Source: Phallusia mammillata | Lineage: Eukaryota > Chordata > Ascidiacea > Phlebobranchia > Ascidiidae | Length of the DNA: 64,000 nt | Direction: 5' to 3' | Assembly: GCA_003260075.1 (NCBI GenBank) | Contig: QLIY01000115.1 | Span: 176,695 to 240,694 of the forward strand | In this document: piece after piece, positions 13,401 through 24,337 of the stretch | How the letters are laid out: every line of letters begins with the position of its first letter | Position numbering within the stretch: position 1 is the first letter of the stretch | Position numbers and translations under genes: made by a program | Notes under the pieces: model-generated | Seen by the model: only the letters and a program-made list of their open reading frames with translations | What the model was told of the DNA's origin: nothing | The model's database searches: none

Positions 13401-16400
13401 CGAAGACATTGTATCAATCCTCCCGGTTTCCTTGAGGACAACGAGGACTGCCAAATCAGGTACGATGATTGTACTGGTCCGCGATGCTTTGGTGATTGGG
13501 ACAACTGGAGTACGTGGTCGGCGTGCCACGATCAGTGTGGACCGTCAACAAAAAATCGTACGAGGTACTGCATGTTTAAAGGTGAAATGACAAATGACGT
13601 TACACGATGTCATCGCGATGGCATCAGCAGCAACATTGATACCGATTCTTGCAATGAGTTTCTGTGTCATACCTGGGGTGAGTGGGAATTAAAAGACGAT
13701 TGCAATGCCCCCTGTCGAGGAAATGGAACTCAAACCCAATCAAGAAGATGCGATGATACAGAAGTTTCGGAAGAGTTTCTTGCAACGTTGCACGACCGAT
13801 CATGTTACACACTAAAGATTGAATGTTTGGGCGCCCCAGTTTGTCCACCAACTTGGACCGAGTGGGGAGAGTGGTCTTCGTGCTCGGAATCTTGTACAAG
13901 TGGTGTAAAAACACGGCAAAGGTTGTGTTTGACTGAGGATGGATTGGAAGTAAACGAATGTGGAGGAGCAGAAACACAACAAGAAAGCTGCAATGACAAC
14001 CTTTGTGTTGCGTGGGGAGATTGGGAAGATAGAGAATGTGATGCGGAATGTGAATCTAATGGCACTCGACTTGTGGTTAGACTATGTACTTTCCAACCGC
14101 AGTTTAACGAACAACTGGACAAATGCAATTCTCGTAATGTTTCCTGCATTGGCCCTAGGTGCATGGGCGAATGGAACGAATGGAAACCATGGTCTGACTG
14201 TTATGATAACTGCGGGCCTTCAACAAAAAATAGAACCAGATCGTGCATATTTAGAGGGGATTCGACAGACGATCTGACACGTTGCGTTGTCGATGGCAAC
14301 ACAGCAGATGTCGAAACAATTACATGCAACGAAAATATGTGCCACCTCTGGACGGAATGGACATTGGAAAACGACTGTGATGCCCCGTGCAGAGGTACTG
14401 GGCTCCAAACTTTGTCTAGGAACTGCCAAGAGGTTCATCTTACGGATGATATCTTGTCGGTATTTCACAATGAATCGTGCTATAACCAACAAGTACAGTG
14501 CGATGGTGCACCTACTTGCCCTCCTGCATGGAATGAGTGGGGAAATTGGTCAGAGTGCTCTGAATCTTGCACCAGCGGATTAATGACCCGCAACCGAATT
14601 TGCCTCACAGAGAGTGGCGTGGAGGTAAATGAGTGCGAAGGACCGGCAACAGAAAGTGAAACCTGTAATGACGATCTCTGCTTGGAGTGGAATGAATGGC
14701 AACTAGACGGTACGTGTAATGCTGAATGCGAAATGAATGGAACGCGCGTTTCTACCAGAGACTGCTTCAATCCCCCGAACCTCAACCCTGGTCGCAATGA
14801 CTGCAACTATCGACTTGTTTCCTGTACTGGGTCAAGATGTATGGGTAACTGGAGCGAGTGGAATGATTGGTCTGACTGTCATGATGCTTGCGGCCCGTCA
14901 ACTCAAAACCGGACTAGAAGCTGTGTGTTTAGAGGCGAAGATACTGACGATTTTAGTCGTTGTTCCAAATCGGACGATGAAACTAACGTTCAAACGTTAC
15001 TGTGCAATGATTTTATGTGTCATACATGGGACGAATGGAAGTTACAGGACGATTGTGACGCTCCTTGTAGGGGTAATGGCTCGCAAACTAAATCAAGGCT
15101 GTGCGAAGACCAGCATGTAACGCAAGATGATCTGTTAACGTTTCACGCCGAGTCATGCTTTAGGGTTTCCGAAGTCTGTTTTGGAGCCCCTACTTGCCCG
15201 CCATCTTGGAATGAATGGGGACCGTGGTCCACCTGTTCAAAGTCTTGCACCAACGGAATTCAACAACGACAAAGATTTTGCTTTACCGAAGACGGTGTGG
15301 AAGTGAATGAATGTGCCGGTCCCGAAGTAGAAACAGCAAACTGTAACCACCACCTTTGCTTGGATTGGGGTGAGTGGGAAGTGACAGGCGAATGTAATGC
15401 TGAATGTGAAACGAACGGCACCCAAATATCGACTAGAATTTGCATCAATCCTCTTGAGGGACAGGACGAACCTAACGAATGCAACACAGTTGAAAGTAAG
15501 TGTCTTGGGCCAAGATGCATGGGGGATTGGGACGGATGGACTTCATGGTCCGAATGTAGCCCCCCCCCCATTAATGACCCGCAACCGAATTTGCCTCACA
15601 GAGAGTGGCGTGGAGGTCGATGAGTGCGAAGGACCGCCCCCCCCCCACAGTGCGATGGTGCACCTACTTGCCCTCCTGCATGGAATGAGTGGGGAAATTG
15701 GTCAGAGTGCTCTGAATCTTGCACCAGCGGATTAATGACCCGCAACCGAATTTGCCTCACAGAGAGTGGCGTGGAGGTAAATGAGTGCGAAGGACCTGCA
15801 ACAGAAAGTGAAACCTGTAATGACGATCTCTGCTTGGAGTGGAATGAATGGCAACTAGACGGTACGTGTAATGCTGAATGCGAAATGAATGGAACGCGCG
15901 TTTCTACCAGAGACTGCTTCAATCCCCCGAACCTCAACCCTGGTCGCAATGACTGCAACTATCGACTTGTTTCCTGTACTGGGTCAAGATGTATGGGTAA
16001 CTGGAGCGAGTGGAATGATTGGTCTGACTGTCATGATGCTTGCGGCCCGTCAACTCAAAACCGGACTAGAAGCTGTGTGTTTAGAGGCGAAGATACTGAC
16101 GATTTTAGTCGTTGTTCCAAATCGGACGATGAAACTAACGTTCAAACGTTACTGTGCAATGATTTTATGTGTCATACATGGGACGAATGGAAGTTACAGG
16201 ACGATTGTGACGCTCCTTGTAGGGGTAATGGCTCGCAAACTAAATCAAGGCTGTGCGAAGACCAGCATGTAACGCAAGATGATCTGTTAACGTTTCACGC
16301 CGAGTCATGCTTTAGGGTTTCCGAAGTCTGTTTTGGAGCCCCTACTTGCCCGCCATCTTGGAATGAATGGGGACCGTGGTCCACCTGTTCAAAGTCTTGC

Positions 16401-19400
16401 ACCAACGGAATTCAACAACGACAAAGATTTTGCTTTACCGAAGACGGTGTGGAAGTGAATGAATGTGCCGGTCCCGAAGTAGAAACAGCAAACTGTAACC
16501 ACCACCTTTGCTTGGATTGGGGTGAGTGGGAAGTGACAGGCGAATGTAATGCTGAATGTGAAACGAACGGCACCCAAATATCGACTAGAATTTGCATCAA
16601 TCCTCTTGAGGGACAGGACGAACCTAACGAATGCAACACAGTTGAAAGTATGTGTCTTGGGCCAAGATGCATGGGAGATTGGGACGGATGGACTTCATGG
16701 TCCGAATGTAATAGTAGTTGCGAGCCTTCACTGAAAAATAGAACCAGGGCATGTGTATTTAATGGTGAAATAACGGATGACATATCACGTTGCGTTAGAG
16801 ATGGGGAACTTGATGTCGAAACTATGGAATGCAATGAAGAAATGTGTCACAAATGGACTGAGTGGAATTCGCAAAATGACTGTAACGCACCTTGTAGAGG
16901 CATCGGACTTCAGACAATGGCACGTAGCTGTGAGGATATACACATGACACCAGATCTTCTTACCGGCATTCACGAGCAATCCTGTTATCAGAAGAGAAGC
17001 GAATGTTCGGGAACTCCTACTTGTCCTCCAGCTTGGACTGATTGGGAACCTTGGAGTGTGTGTAGTCAATCTTGTACATCTGGTACACGTCTCCGTCAAA
17101 GACAGTGCTTGACCGAGACAGGTGAGCCGGTGGACCAATGCGACGGATCTGAAACGGAAATCGAAAACTGCAATGAAAATCTGTGTTTGGAATACAGTGA
17201 ATGGCGAACAGTTGGTGAATGCAACGCCGAGTGCGAAAAAGACGGCTCGCAGTTTTCCGTTAGAGTTTGCCTTAATCCACCCGATTTTTTTGAGGTTCAA
17301 AACGAGTGCAACTCGCGCTCGGAAGACTGTGTTGGATCACGATGTCTAGGAGACTGGGATACTTGGAGTCAGTGGACGGAATGCCAAGATCCCTGTAGTC
17401 CGTCTTTGAAAAATCGTTCCAGGGTGTGTTTGTATCAAGGCAACGTTACAGACGACATGTCACGATGCCATGATGACATAACAGAAAACGCAAATGTGGA
17501 CATCAGACCTTGCAACGAGTTTATGTGTCGCGATTGGGGCGAGTGGGAAATTGCCGACGACTGTGATGCTCTCTGTAGAGCAAACGGATCCCAGACCAAA
17601 TCGCGAGCATGTGATGATAATACATCCTGGTTTCTGCTTGCCGCGTTTCACGAACAGTCTTGTTACAGAACGAAAGTGGATTGCATGGGTGCCCCAACTT
17701 GTCCTCCTGCATGGAATGAGTGGGGAAGTTGGTCTTCCTGCTCACAATCTTGTACCACAGGGACAAGGAAAAGAAGGCGACTGTGTTACACTGAAGATGC
17801 CGTTGAAGTCGATGAGTGTGCGGGAGATCGGATCGAGACAGAAGCTTGCAACGAAAATCTTTGCCTGGAGTGGAATGAATGGCAACCGACTGGTGATTGC
17901 AATGCTGAATGTGAAACCAACGGCACACAACTTTTAACCAGAAGTTGCGAAAATCCTATCGACTTCAACGACGCATCTGACATATGCAATTCTCGCTATA
18001 TTACCTGCACAGGAGAAAGATGTATGGGCGATTGGAATGAGTGGAGTGCATGGTCTGAATGTCAAGAAAACTGCGGCCCTGGAGTCAAAAACCGCTATAG
18101 ATCTTGTATCTTTAACGGAAACACTACGGAAGATTTATCTCGCTGCCACAGAGAAGGAAATATTACAAATGCAGACATTTTGCCTTGTAACGAGCTTATG
18201 TGTCACGCCTGGGGAAACTGGACTTTGCAAAACGATTGTGACGCACCCTGCAGAGGTACCGGTCAACAAACAAGATCCAGAAGTTGTATAGATGATGACA
18301 TTACTAATGGGGACCTTGAATTTTTTCACAGTGAAGATTGCTACAGGGTTAGTGTTGAATGTTTGGGTGAACCTACATGTCCACCAACATGGAGTGATTG
18401 GGATGAATGGTCCGAATGCTCCGAGTCTTGCACAATTGGAAACAGAATACGTCGCAGACAATGTCTAACTGAAAATGGTGATCCAAGTGATGAATGCGTT
18501 GGTTCGGATATAGAGTCTGAAACCTGCAATGACGATCTTTGTTTGGCATGGAACGAATGGCAGGTTGCTGGTACGTGTGATGCTGAGTGTGAGAAAAACG
18601 GCACTTACCCATCAACTAGAACCTGTTTCGATCCACCTGATTTTATTGATTCTTCTTTAGAGTGCATTACTCGCCAGGTAGCATGCACAGGGCCTCGGTG
18701 TATGGGCGCATGGGATGACTGGAGTCCCTGGACCGATTGCCTTGACAACTGTAGCCCCTCGTTTTCAAATAGAACCAGAGTTTGCATTTTCCGAGATAAT
18801 ATAACGACCGATATCACTCGATGCCAAAATAATCCAAACGAACCCAATGTCGAAACCTTATCATGTAACGAGTTTTTGTGTCGCGATTGGGACGTATGGA
18901 CTTTTCAGGGCGATTGCAATGCTCTGTGCAGAGGCATCGGTTTAGAAACCAGAATACGGAATTGCTTGGACGAGGGAGTAACAAGCGACGACCTCTCCTC
19001 ATTTCACGAAGAATCATGCTACTCGGAACGAGTGTTCTGCAATGGCCCACCTGTGTGCCCACCAACCTGGAGCGATTGGGACAATTGGTCAGAATGCAAT
19101 GAATCCTGTACTGTAGGAATGCGGACCCGCTCAAGGCGCTGCCTTAATGAGACTGGGACCGAAGTTGACGAATGCAACGGGCCAGCTGTAGACACTGAGA
19201 TATGCAACGACCACCTTTGCATCGAGTGGTCAGATTGGCAAATCGTGGGCGACTGTAATGCCGACTGTGAGGAAACTGGAACGCAGCCAACAACGCGGGT
19301 ATGCATTAACCCACCTGACTACAACCATAATAATGATGATTGTGTTAGCCGATTAGCATCATGTACAGGACCGCGATGCCTGGGTGATTGGGTGAGCTGG

Positions 19401-22400
19401 TCGTCATGGTCTGGTTGCTATGACTCATGTAGTCCTTCAACGATGAACCGAACTCGACACTGTATATATAAAGGAGAGACAACTGAAGACTTAACTCGCT
19501 GCTTGCCTGAAGGAAACATAACAATGCATCACTCTATCGATTGTAACGAAAACATGTGTCAAACGTGGAGTAATTGGACTCTCTTGGAAGACTGCAATGC
19601 TCCGTGTCGGGGAAGCGGTCTTCAAACTAACGTAAGGAAATGCTTGGATGACGAAAAGATGGAAGAAGTTGTTGCACAAAATCATGACGCTCTTTGCTAC
19701 AGCGTTCAAGTATCCTGTCTCGGTACTCCAACTTGTCCCCCTGCGTGGAGTGAATGGGGAAATTGGTCACGTTGCTCTGAAACCTGCTCGAACGGCACCA
19801 AGAATAGAAATCGACAATGCCTTACTGAAACTGGCGAACCAACAGATACCTGTGTTGGGGCCGCTTTAGATGTTGGTCAGTGTAATCAGGACTTATGTCT
19901 TGAATGGGAAGATTGGCAGTTGGTGGGTGAATGTAATGCGGAATGTGAACAAAACGGAACAGAACGCTATTCCAGAAACTGCGCCAACCCTCTCAATCTT
20001 GTTTTCGACCAGGATAGTTGTAACATAAAGTTTGAGTCATGCGTTGGTGCCCGATGCATGGGAGACTGGAATGATTGGAGTAGCTGGAGTGATTGTCGCG
20101 AATCTTGTGGGCCTGCTTTCAAACAAAGAGAACGGCAATGTGTATATAATGGCGAGGTAACTGACGATTTGACAAGATGCCAGGAAAGCAACGAACTGGG
20201 TCTCTCGGATACTCTTGAGTGTAATGAACGAATGTGCAGCGAATGGGCGGAATGGGGTTTACGCGATGATTGTGATGCTCCATGTAGGGGAACTGGAAAT
20301 CAAACACGGTCAAGAAAATGTGCTTCTATATCGTTTACAGATGATGTTTTAGGTGTACTGCACCCGGAATCTTGTTTTAAGCTGTATGTATCTTGCGAGG
20401 GAGAACCGACTTGTCCTCCGGCATGGAATGACTGGGCATCTTGGTCTGACTGTTCGGAAACGTGTTCAAGAGGTGTAAAGACCAGAGACAGGCAATGTAT
20501 ATCGGAATTTGGTGAACTAACAACGGGTTGTCCAGGCACCAATAACGACGTTCAACTTTGCAACGAAGATCTTTGTGTCACTTGGGGCAATTGGGATGAC
20601 ATTGGAAAATGTGATGCTCTCTGCGAACAAAACGGAACTCAACGATATGAGAGACCGTGTGTTGATCCAGTTAACTTCAATTCATCAAATGAAGAGTGCA
20701 ATGTAAAGCACCAATCGTGCACCGGTGACATTTGTCTGGGAGATTGGGGGACATGGGGAGCTTGGTCAGATTGTGAAGATAGCTGCAGCCCGTCCGTGGC
20801 CAGACGTAATAGAGACTGTATTGTCAAAGGTGAAAAACATAATGAAGTTTTCCGCTGTTACCGTGACGGAGAGAAAGGCAGTCTTACTCAATCACGAGTT
20901 TGCAACCAATTGCTTTGTCCACAATGGGGTGATTGGATTATAAATGATGACTGCAATGCTCCTTGTAGAGGAAAGGGTGTACGATCAAGACTTAGAAACT
21001 GCACCATTTTCAATGACGGTTCCACATTGGGTGCAACAGTGGCTTTGGATGCCCATAACAAGGATTGCTATTCGACTGAAGTGCCATGCGAAGGAGCGCC
21101 GACATGTCCACCGGAGTGGAGCACCTGGGGTAATTGGTCTACTTGCTCCCAGTCATGTAGTGTTGGATTAATATACCGACAACGTCTATGCATTACCGAG
21201 TTCGGAGAGCAAACAGACATCAGTAATTGTCAAGGCGATGCGCGAGAGGAGGAACATTGTAACACGCATTTGTGTAAGGTTTGGAACGATTGGGACAAGG
21301 CGCTATCCTGTGATGCCGACTGCGAAGAACCTGGATTTAAATGGTCTTTACGGGCATGTAGAGATCAAACAATTCCCGTAGAAACAGCAAATGAATGTTT
21401 CCAAAACAAAGAGGCTTGTGTGGGCGGACCTTGCCCTGGTTCATGGGGTCCTTGGAGCCAGTGGTCGGACTGTCAAGACAGATGCGGCCCATCTGTACAA
21501 AACAGATCGAGGTCTTGTTATTTAAAGGGCGAACTTGTTGATAACCCGCGCTGCGTCGAAGGCGAGCCAAGCGAAACAAGCACGTGCAACGAGATATATT
21601 GCACAAACTGGATGCGGTGGAAGGAAGGTAACTGTACAGGAGTATGTGGACAAAAAGGCACATACAAACGAGAAAGAGCGTGTCTGTTGAGTTTAACTTC
21701 TTTGGTTCGAGGGGATGAACTAGAAACAACGTTTCCAGGAATGCCGGAAGATTGCTATTTGAAGAAAATTGACTGTATTGTTGAGTGTATTCCTCAGTGG
21801 ACTTTATGGTCGGAATGGTCGTCATGCAGCACATCATGTGCTCCAGGAGAGAAGGTTCGAACGAGAGAATGTTTTTACAACGAATCAAGGGTCGATCCAA
21901 AACATTGCACGGATCCAAGAAAAATTATTTTACGGGATGTATTTTCGCCTGACGGTTCATCACACAGGGCACCTTGCAACTTAGACATGTGTCTGACTTG
22001 GTCTCAATGGTCGGGAAAATGTAGCGCCAATTGCGGAGAGCCAGGAATTCTAGTAAAACGCCGTCAATGTAGATTCGCCATCAACGGTGACAACGTGGTA
22101 GCTGATGTGCGAAACCAAGCGATTGCCAAATGTTCTACGGAGCAAGTTCCATGTACAGGAGATTGTATTGCAAATTGGCTGCCGTGGTCTTCATGGAGCA
22201 GGTGTAGCGAGTCGTGCGGACCTGCAGTATCTATGCGAACACGTGTTTGTCATAGCCAAGGACGTAAAGTGGACGAAAGGTTTTGTTTGAAAAACGGAGA
22301 CGTGGACGAGAGCGAATACAGGCTGGTGAGGACATGCAACAGCGAGGTTTGCAATTCGTGGACTTCATGGAGCGGTTTGCAGTGTAGTGCTCGATGTGGA

Positions 22401-22862
22401 GCTGTGGGACGCCGGCACAAACGCCGCATCTGTAATGGAACTGGTGAATTGAGGCCCCTGACGTCTCCGCTGAATGATCTTTCCTGTTTCAACGTAATCG
22501 AAAGGTGTACAACGCCGGTAGGCGACGTCAGTTACTCAAACTGGTTACCATGGACCCGGTGTACCAGCTCATGTGGAAATGGTGTGAGAAGAAGATTCCG
22601 TACGTGCAAAGGTCAATCAGGCTGTCGCGTAATCTCAACGGACTGCAGAAAGTTCGGGTCATCAAACGAAAGACAGACATGCAACTTGTCAGGATGCCTT
22701 CGATTTTCACCCTGGGCCGACGGAAAGTGTTCGGCCACATGTGGTGCAACAGGAAATATTGAACGCACACGCCGATGTCTTGTGGGTGCCGACGTTCCGG
22801 TCCCTGTACCTAGAGCAAGTTGCTTCAGCCTTACAAGGCCTTGTCGCGGCTCCTGCCCATAA
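4473..22862 (+). CDS. Secreted giant protein with five trefoil domains and a large TSP1 array
   Basis: Exons read from GT/AG sites and phase: 4473-4554, 5304-5453, 5541-5678, 6031-6232, 6484-6584, 7092-7260, 7600-7682, 7752-7893, 8593-8711, 8913-9212, 9562-22862 (stop TAA). All phases agree. The first exon encodes a signal peptide (MWTNLLFIYFVLVCTCT). Five Cys-rich trefoil domains follow, then TSP1 modules with WxxWxxC motifs and CS.SC/C.R.R.C patterns to the C-terminus. No membrane segment or GPI tail is seen, so it should be secreted. The last exon is interrupted at 15560-16709 by an assembly join; removing the 1,152-bp offset restores one frame and predicts about 4,540 residues. Trefoil domains are typical of mucus-associated proteins and TSP1 modules of extracellular matrix, so a mucus, tunic or adhesion role is an inference. 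I cannot name the gene; SCO-spondin-like and hemicentin-like proteins share TSP1 arrays but not this architecture. Confidence 0.88.
5304..8711 (+). other. Trefoil (P-type) domain block, five domains
   Basis: Domain 1 lies on exon 5304-5453 and domain 2 on 5541-5678 (MGCCYDKQ core). Domain 3 is split over 6031-6232 and 6484-6584 (DQGCCWNPS core), domain 4 over 7092-7260 and 7600-7682 (EENCCWMN core), and domain 5 over 7752-7893 and 8593-8711 (IAKCCWQP core). Each shows the paired CC and the aromatic residue after it that mark the P-type fold. Introns between domains are phase 1, the classic exon-shuffling phase. Domains 3-5 also carry a phase 2 intron in the middle, and domains 1-2 do not, which suggests two duplication lineages. 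Long linkers precede domains 3, 4 and 5. Confidence 0.82.
14498..15558 (+). repeat. Left copy of a ~1.06-kb near-identical duplication inside the TSP1 exon
   Basis: This block recurs at 15650-16710 with only a few substitutions (such as ggaccggca versus ggacctgca, and gtaagtgtc versus gtatgtgtc), far fewer than between neighbouring super-repeats. The offset is 1,152 bp, exactly 384 codons. The two copies are separated by C-run joins, so an alternate haplotype or overlapping contig left in tandem is more likely than a real duplication. Confidence 0.85.
15560..15646. other. Two 10-C join tracts flanking a 67-bp third copy
   Basis: Runs of ten Cs at 15560-15569 and 15637-15646 enclose 67 bp that match about 14580-14646 and 15732-15798 with two substitutions. 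The insertion introduces a TGA (15621-15623) into an otherwise open 13-kb exon. This is best read as a contig-end artefact and not as a real stop. Confidence 0.85.
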
Positions 22863-23171
22863 CGTCTAGTATTGGACTTGACGTCAAATTTATTTTAGTG
22901 AAGTGAGTCGCAGTCGCTCCGAATAAAAAATAATCAAGCCATTTAAACACCATTTAAATTAAGCTTATCGCTTAAACTTAATTACGCATGCTTTCACACA
23001 AGCACAGCGTACAACTTGTCTTAAATGTCGTTACAAAACTTCAGTCAGCACTTCAATTGTGTACCTATGTTTAGCATTGTAAGCACTCGTTGTTTGAACA
23101 GTTCTGTTTTGTTGTTTGTTTGTTCACACTGTGCAATATGTGCAGTTTTACCCTTGTAAATATATGTACGA

Positions 23172-23177
23172 AATAAA
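23172..23177 (+). terminator. Polyadenylation signal of the trefoil/TSP1 gene
   Basis: AATAAA lies 310 bp after the TAA stop, after a TTG/TGTTTG-rich 3' UTR. Another AATAAA at about 22924 is nearer the stop and could be an alternative signal. Confidence 0.5.
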
Positions 23178-23508
23178 TTGTGACTAGCCTACATGTTATA
23201 CTCGTTTACGCAGTAGCCCTACACTAATCTAAGTAGTGACTGGATCTGACATTTCGGCTGCACAGGGAGATACCATAATTAGCTCACCTCATGACAGGTT
23301 GTACTTTTCTTGCAAATAAAGCTGTAAATGGCGTCAAAACTAATCCACAGTTGGTTATACTCGCGTAAATATAGACAGAAACTTAGTTTGAAAGAAACAA
23401 CCGTAATGTCTGTTTAGTTCGCGCGAAGTCCTCTGCCACAGTTGTGACGTAATAATGTGACGAACAACATGGCCACAAAGGCACAGCCTTTTTGCAGGTC
23501 TTCTAACC

Positions 23509-23963
23509 CAGGGGCCCGCAAATACTTATTGGCGCGACCCTAAAAAATTTGCTCTAAATTCTCGCGACCCAAAAAGTTTGTTTGCATGTAAGTTTGTGGA
23601 AAATACCAAGCAACTAATTTAAGACTGCTATTATGCTATTGTCAGTTGCTATTTTCACATAAAACAGTAGGTAAACGAACGTATTTATTCTAACTAATGA
23701 GAACTGTGTGCTCTGTGTTAAGACCAAAGCAAATCAATTCAAGATTTAATTTGAGAAACGCCAGCCGAAGATCGTCCTCTACTTTTAGTCTTGATCTGTA
23801 TTTGCTTTTAATATAAGTTAGTGCATAAAACTCATTACTGCTTGCACAGGTGCGCTTAACTTATTGTATTGTTACCAAGACTGTACGTCAGGGGTGGGCA
23901 ACCTTTGTTACTGTAGGGCCAATTATAAATGTCAAAATTGGATCGAGGGCCGCTCGACCCCTG
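23509..23963. mobile_element. Short non-autonomous hAT-type element (455 bp) with 8-bp target duplication
   Basis: The left end is CAGGGGCCCGC and the right end, read inwards on the other strand, is CAGGGGTCGAGC. The element is flanked by a perfect 8-bp repeat TTCTAACC (23501-23508 and 23964-23971). It has no coding capacity. An internal CAGGGGTGGGCAACC at about 23890 looks like another hAT terminus, so the element may be nested. It lies between the 3' ends of two convergent genes. Confidence 0.75.
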
Positions 23964-24026
23964 TTCTAACCCATTTATAAACATTATAATCCAACAAAAC
24001 AGTGTTTGACGGTTATTTGTATTGTT

Positions 24027-24032
24027 TTATTT
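24027..24032 (-). terminator. Candidate polyadenylation signal of the minus-strand SOD-repeat gene
   Basis: AATAAA on the - strand lies about 310 bp beyond the read-through stop at 24338. It is the nearest canonical hexamer I noticed downstream of the last recognised exon. Confidence 0.3.
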
Positions 24033-24337
24033 GTACATCAAAATCAACTGACCAAAATGTTATAGGCAACTGCGACTGTATTTTACATGCAACACATAAC
24101 AAATAGCAAAATTTCAGATTTAAAGCAACATATGCTTTGCAATTAAAATTGAAAGAGCTTTTTCCTTTGACTTCAACACGAGCCAATGTGACTGCCGCAT
24201 TTCTTTGTGGAAACGTATGGCCACATGTTTTCTCCTTTTAGTGCACTTTGTATCAAACTATCTTCTACATTTCCTGTAAACAAGAAATGTTCATTAACGT
24301 TTGCTCTCAAAAGATATCAGTTATTGTTTTAGTAGAT

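Larger units (their letters stand above)
9790..21950 (+). repeat. Coding super-repeat of about 672 bp, four TSP1-type modules per unit
   Basis: The tag C-x-G-x-P-x-CPP-x-W recurs at about 10471, 11143, 11818, 12487, 13160, 13842 and 14518 and continues to about 21100, a spacing near 672 bp (about 224 residues). Each unit holds two canonical TSP1 modules (for example DWSDWSPCSESC and TWSTWSSCYDSC types) alternating with two variant modules (W-G-x-W-x-x-x-x-x-C-D-A-x-C). About sixteen units are present, counting an artefactual copy. The last two kilobases (about 21600 onward) contain less regular TSP1 modules. Confidence 0.85.

Noticed and set aside
9843-22770. Many long antisense and alternate-frame open reading frames (up to 193 codons) within the TSP1 exon
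   Set aside because: They are shadows of the repeated coding sequence: the same shadow recurs in each super-repeat, and none has a recognisable domain or start context.
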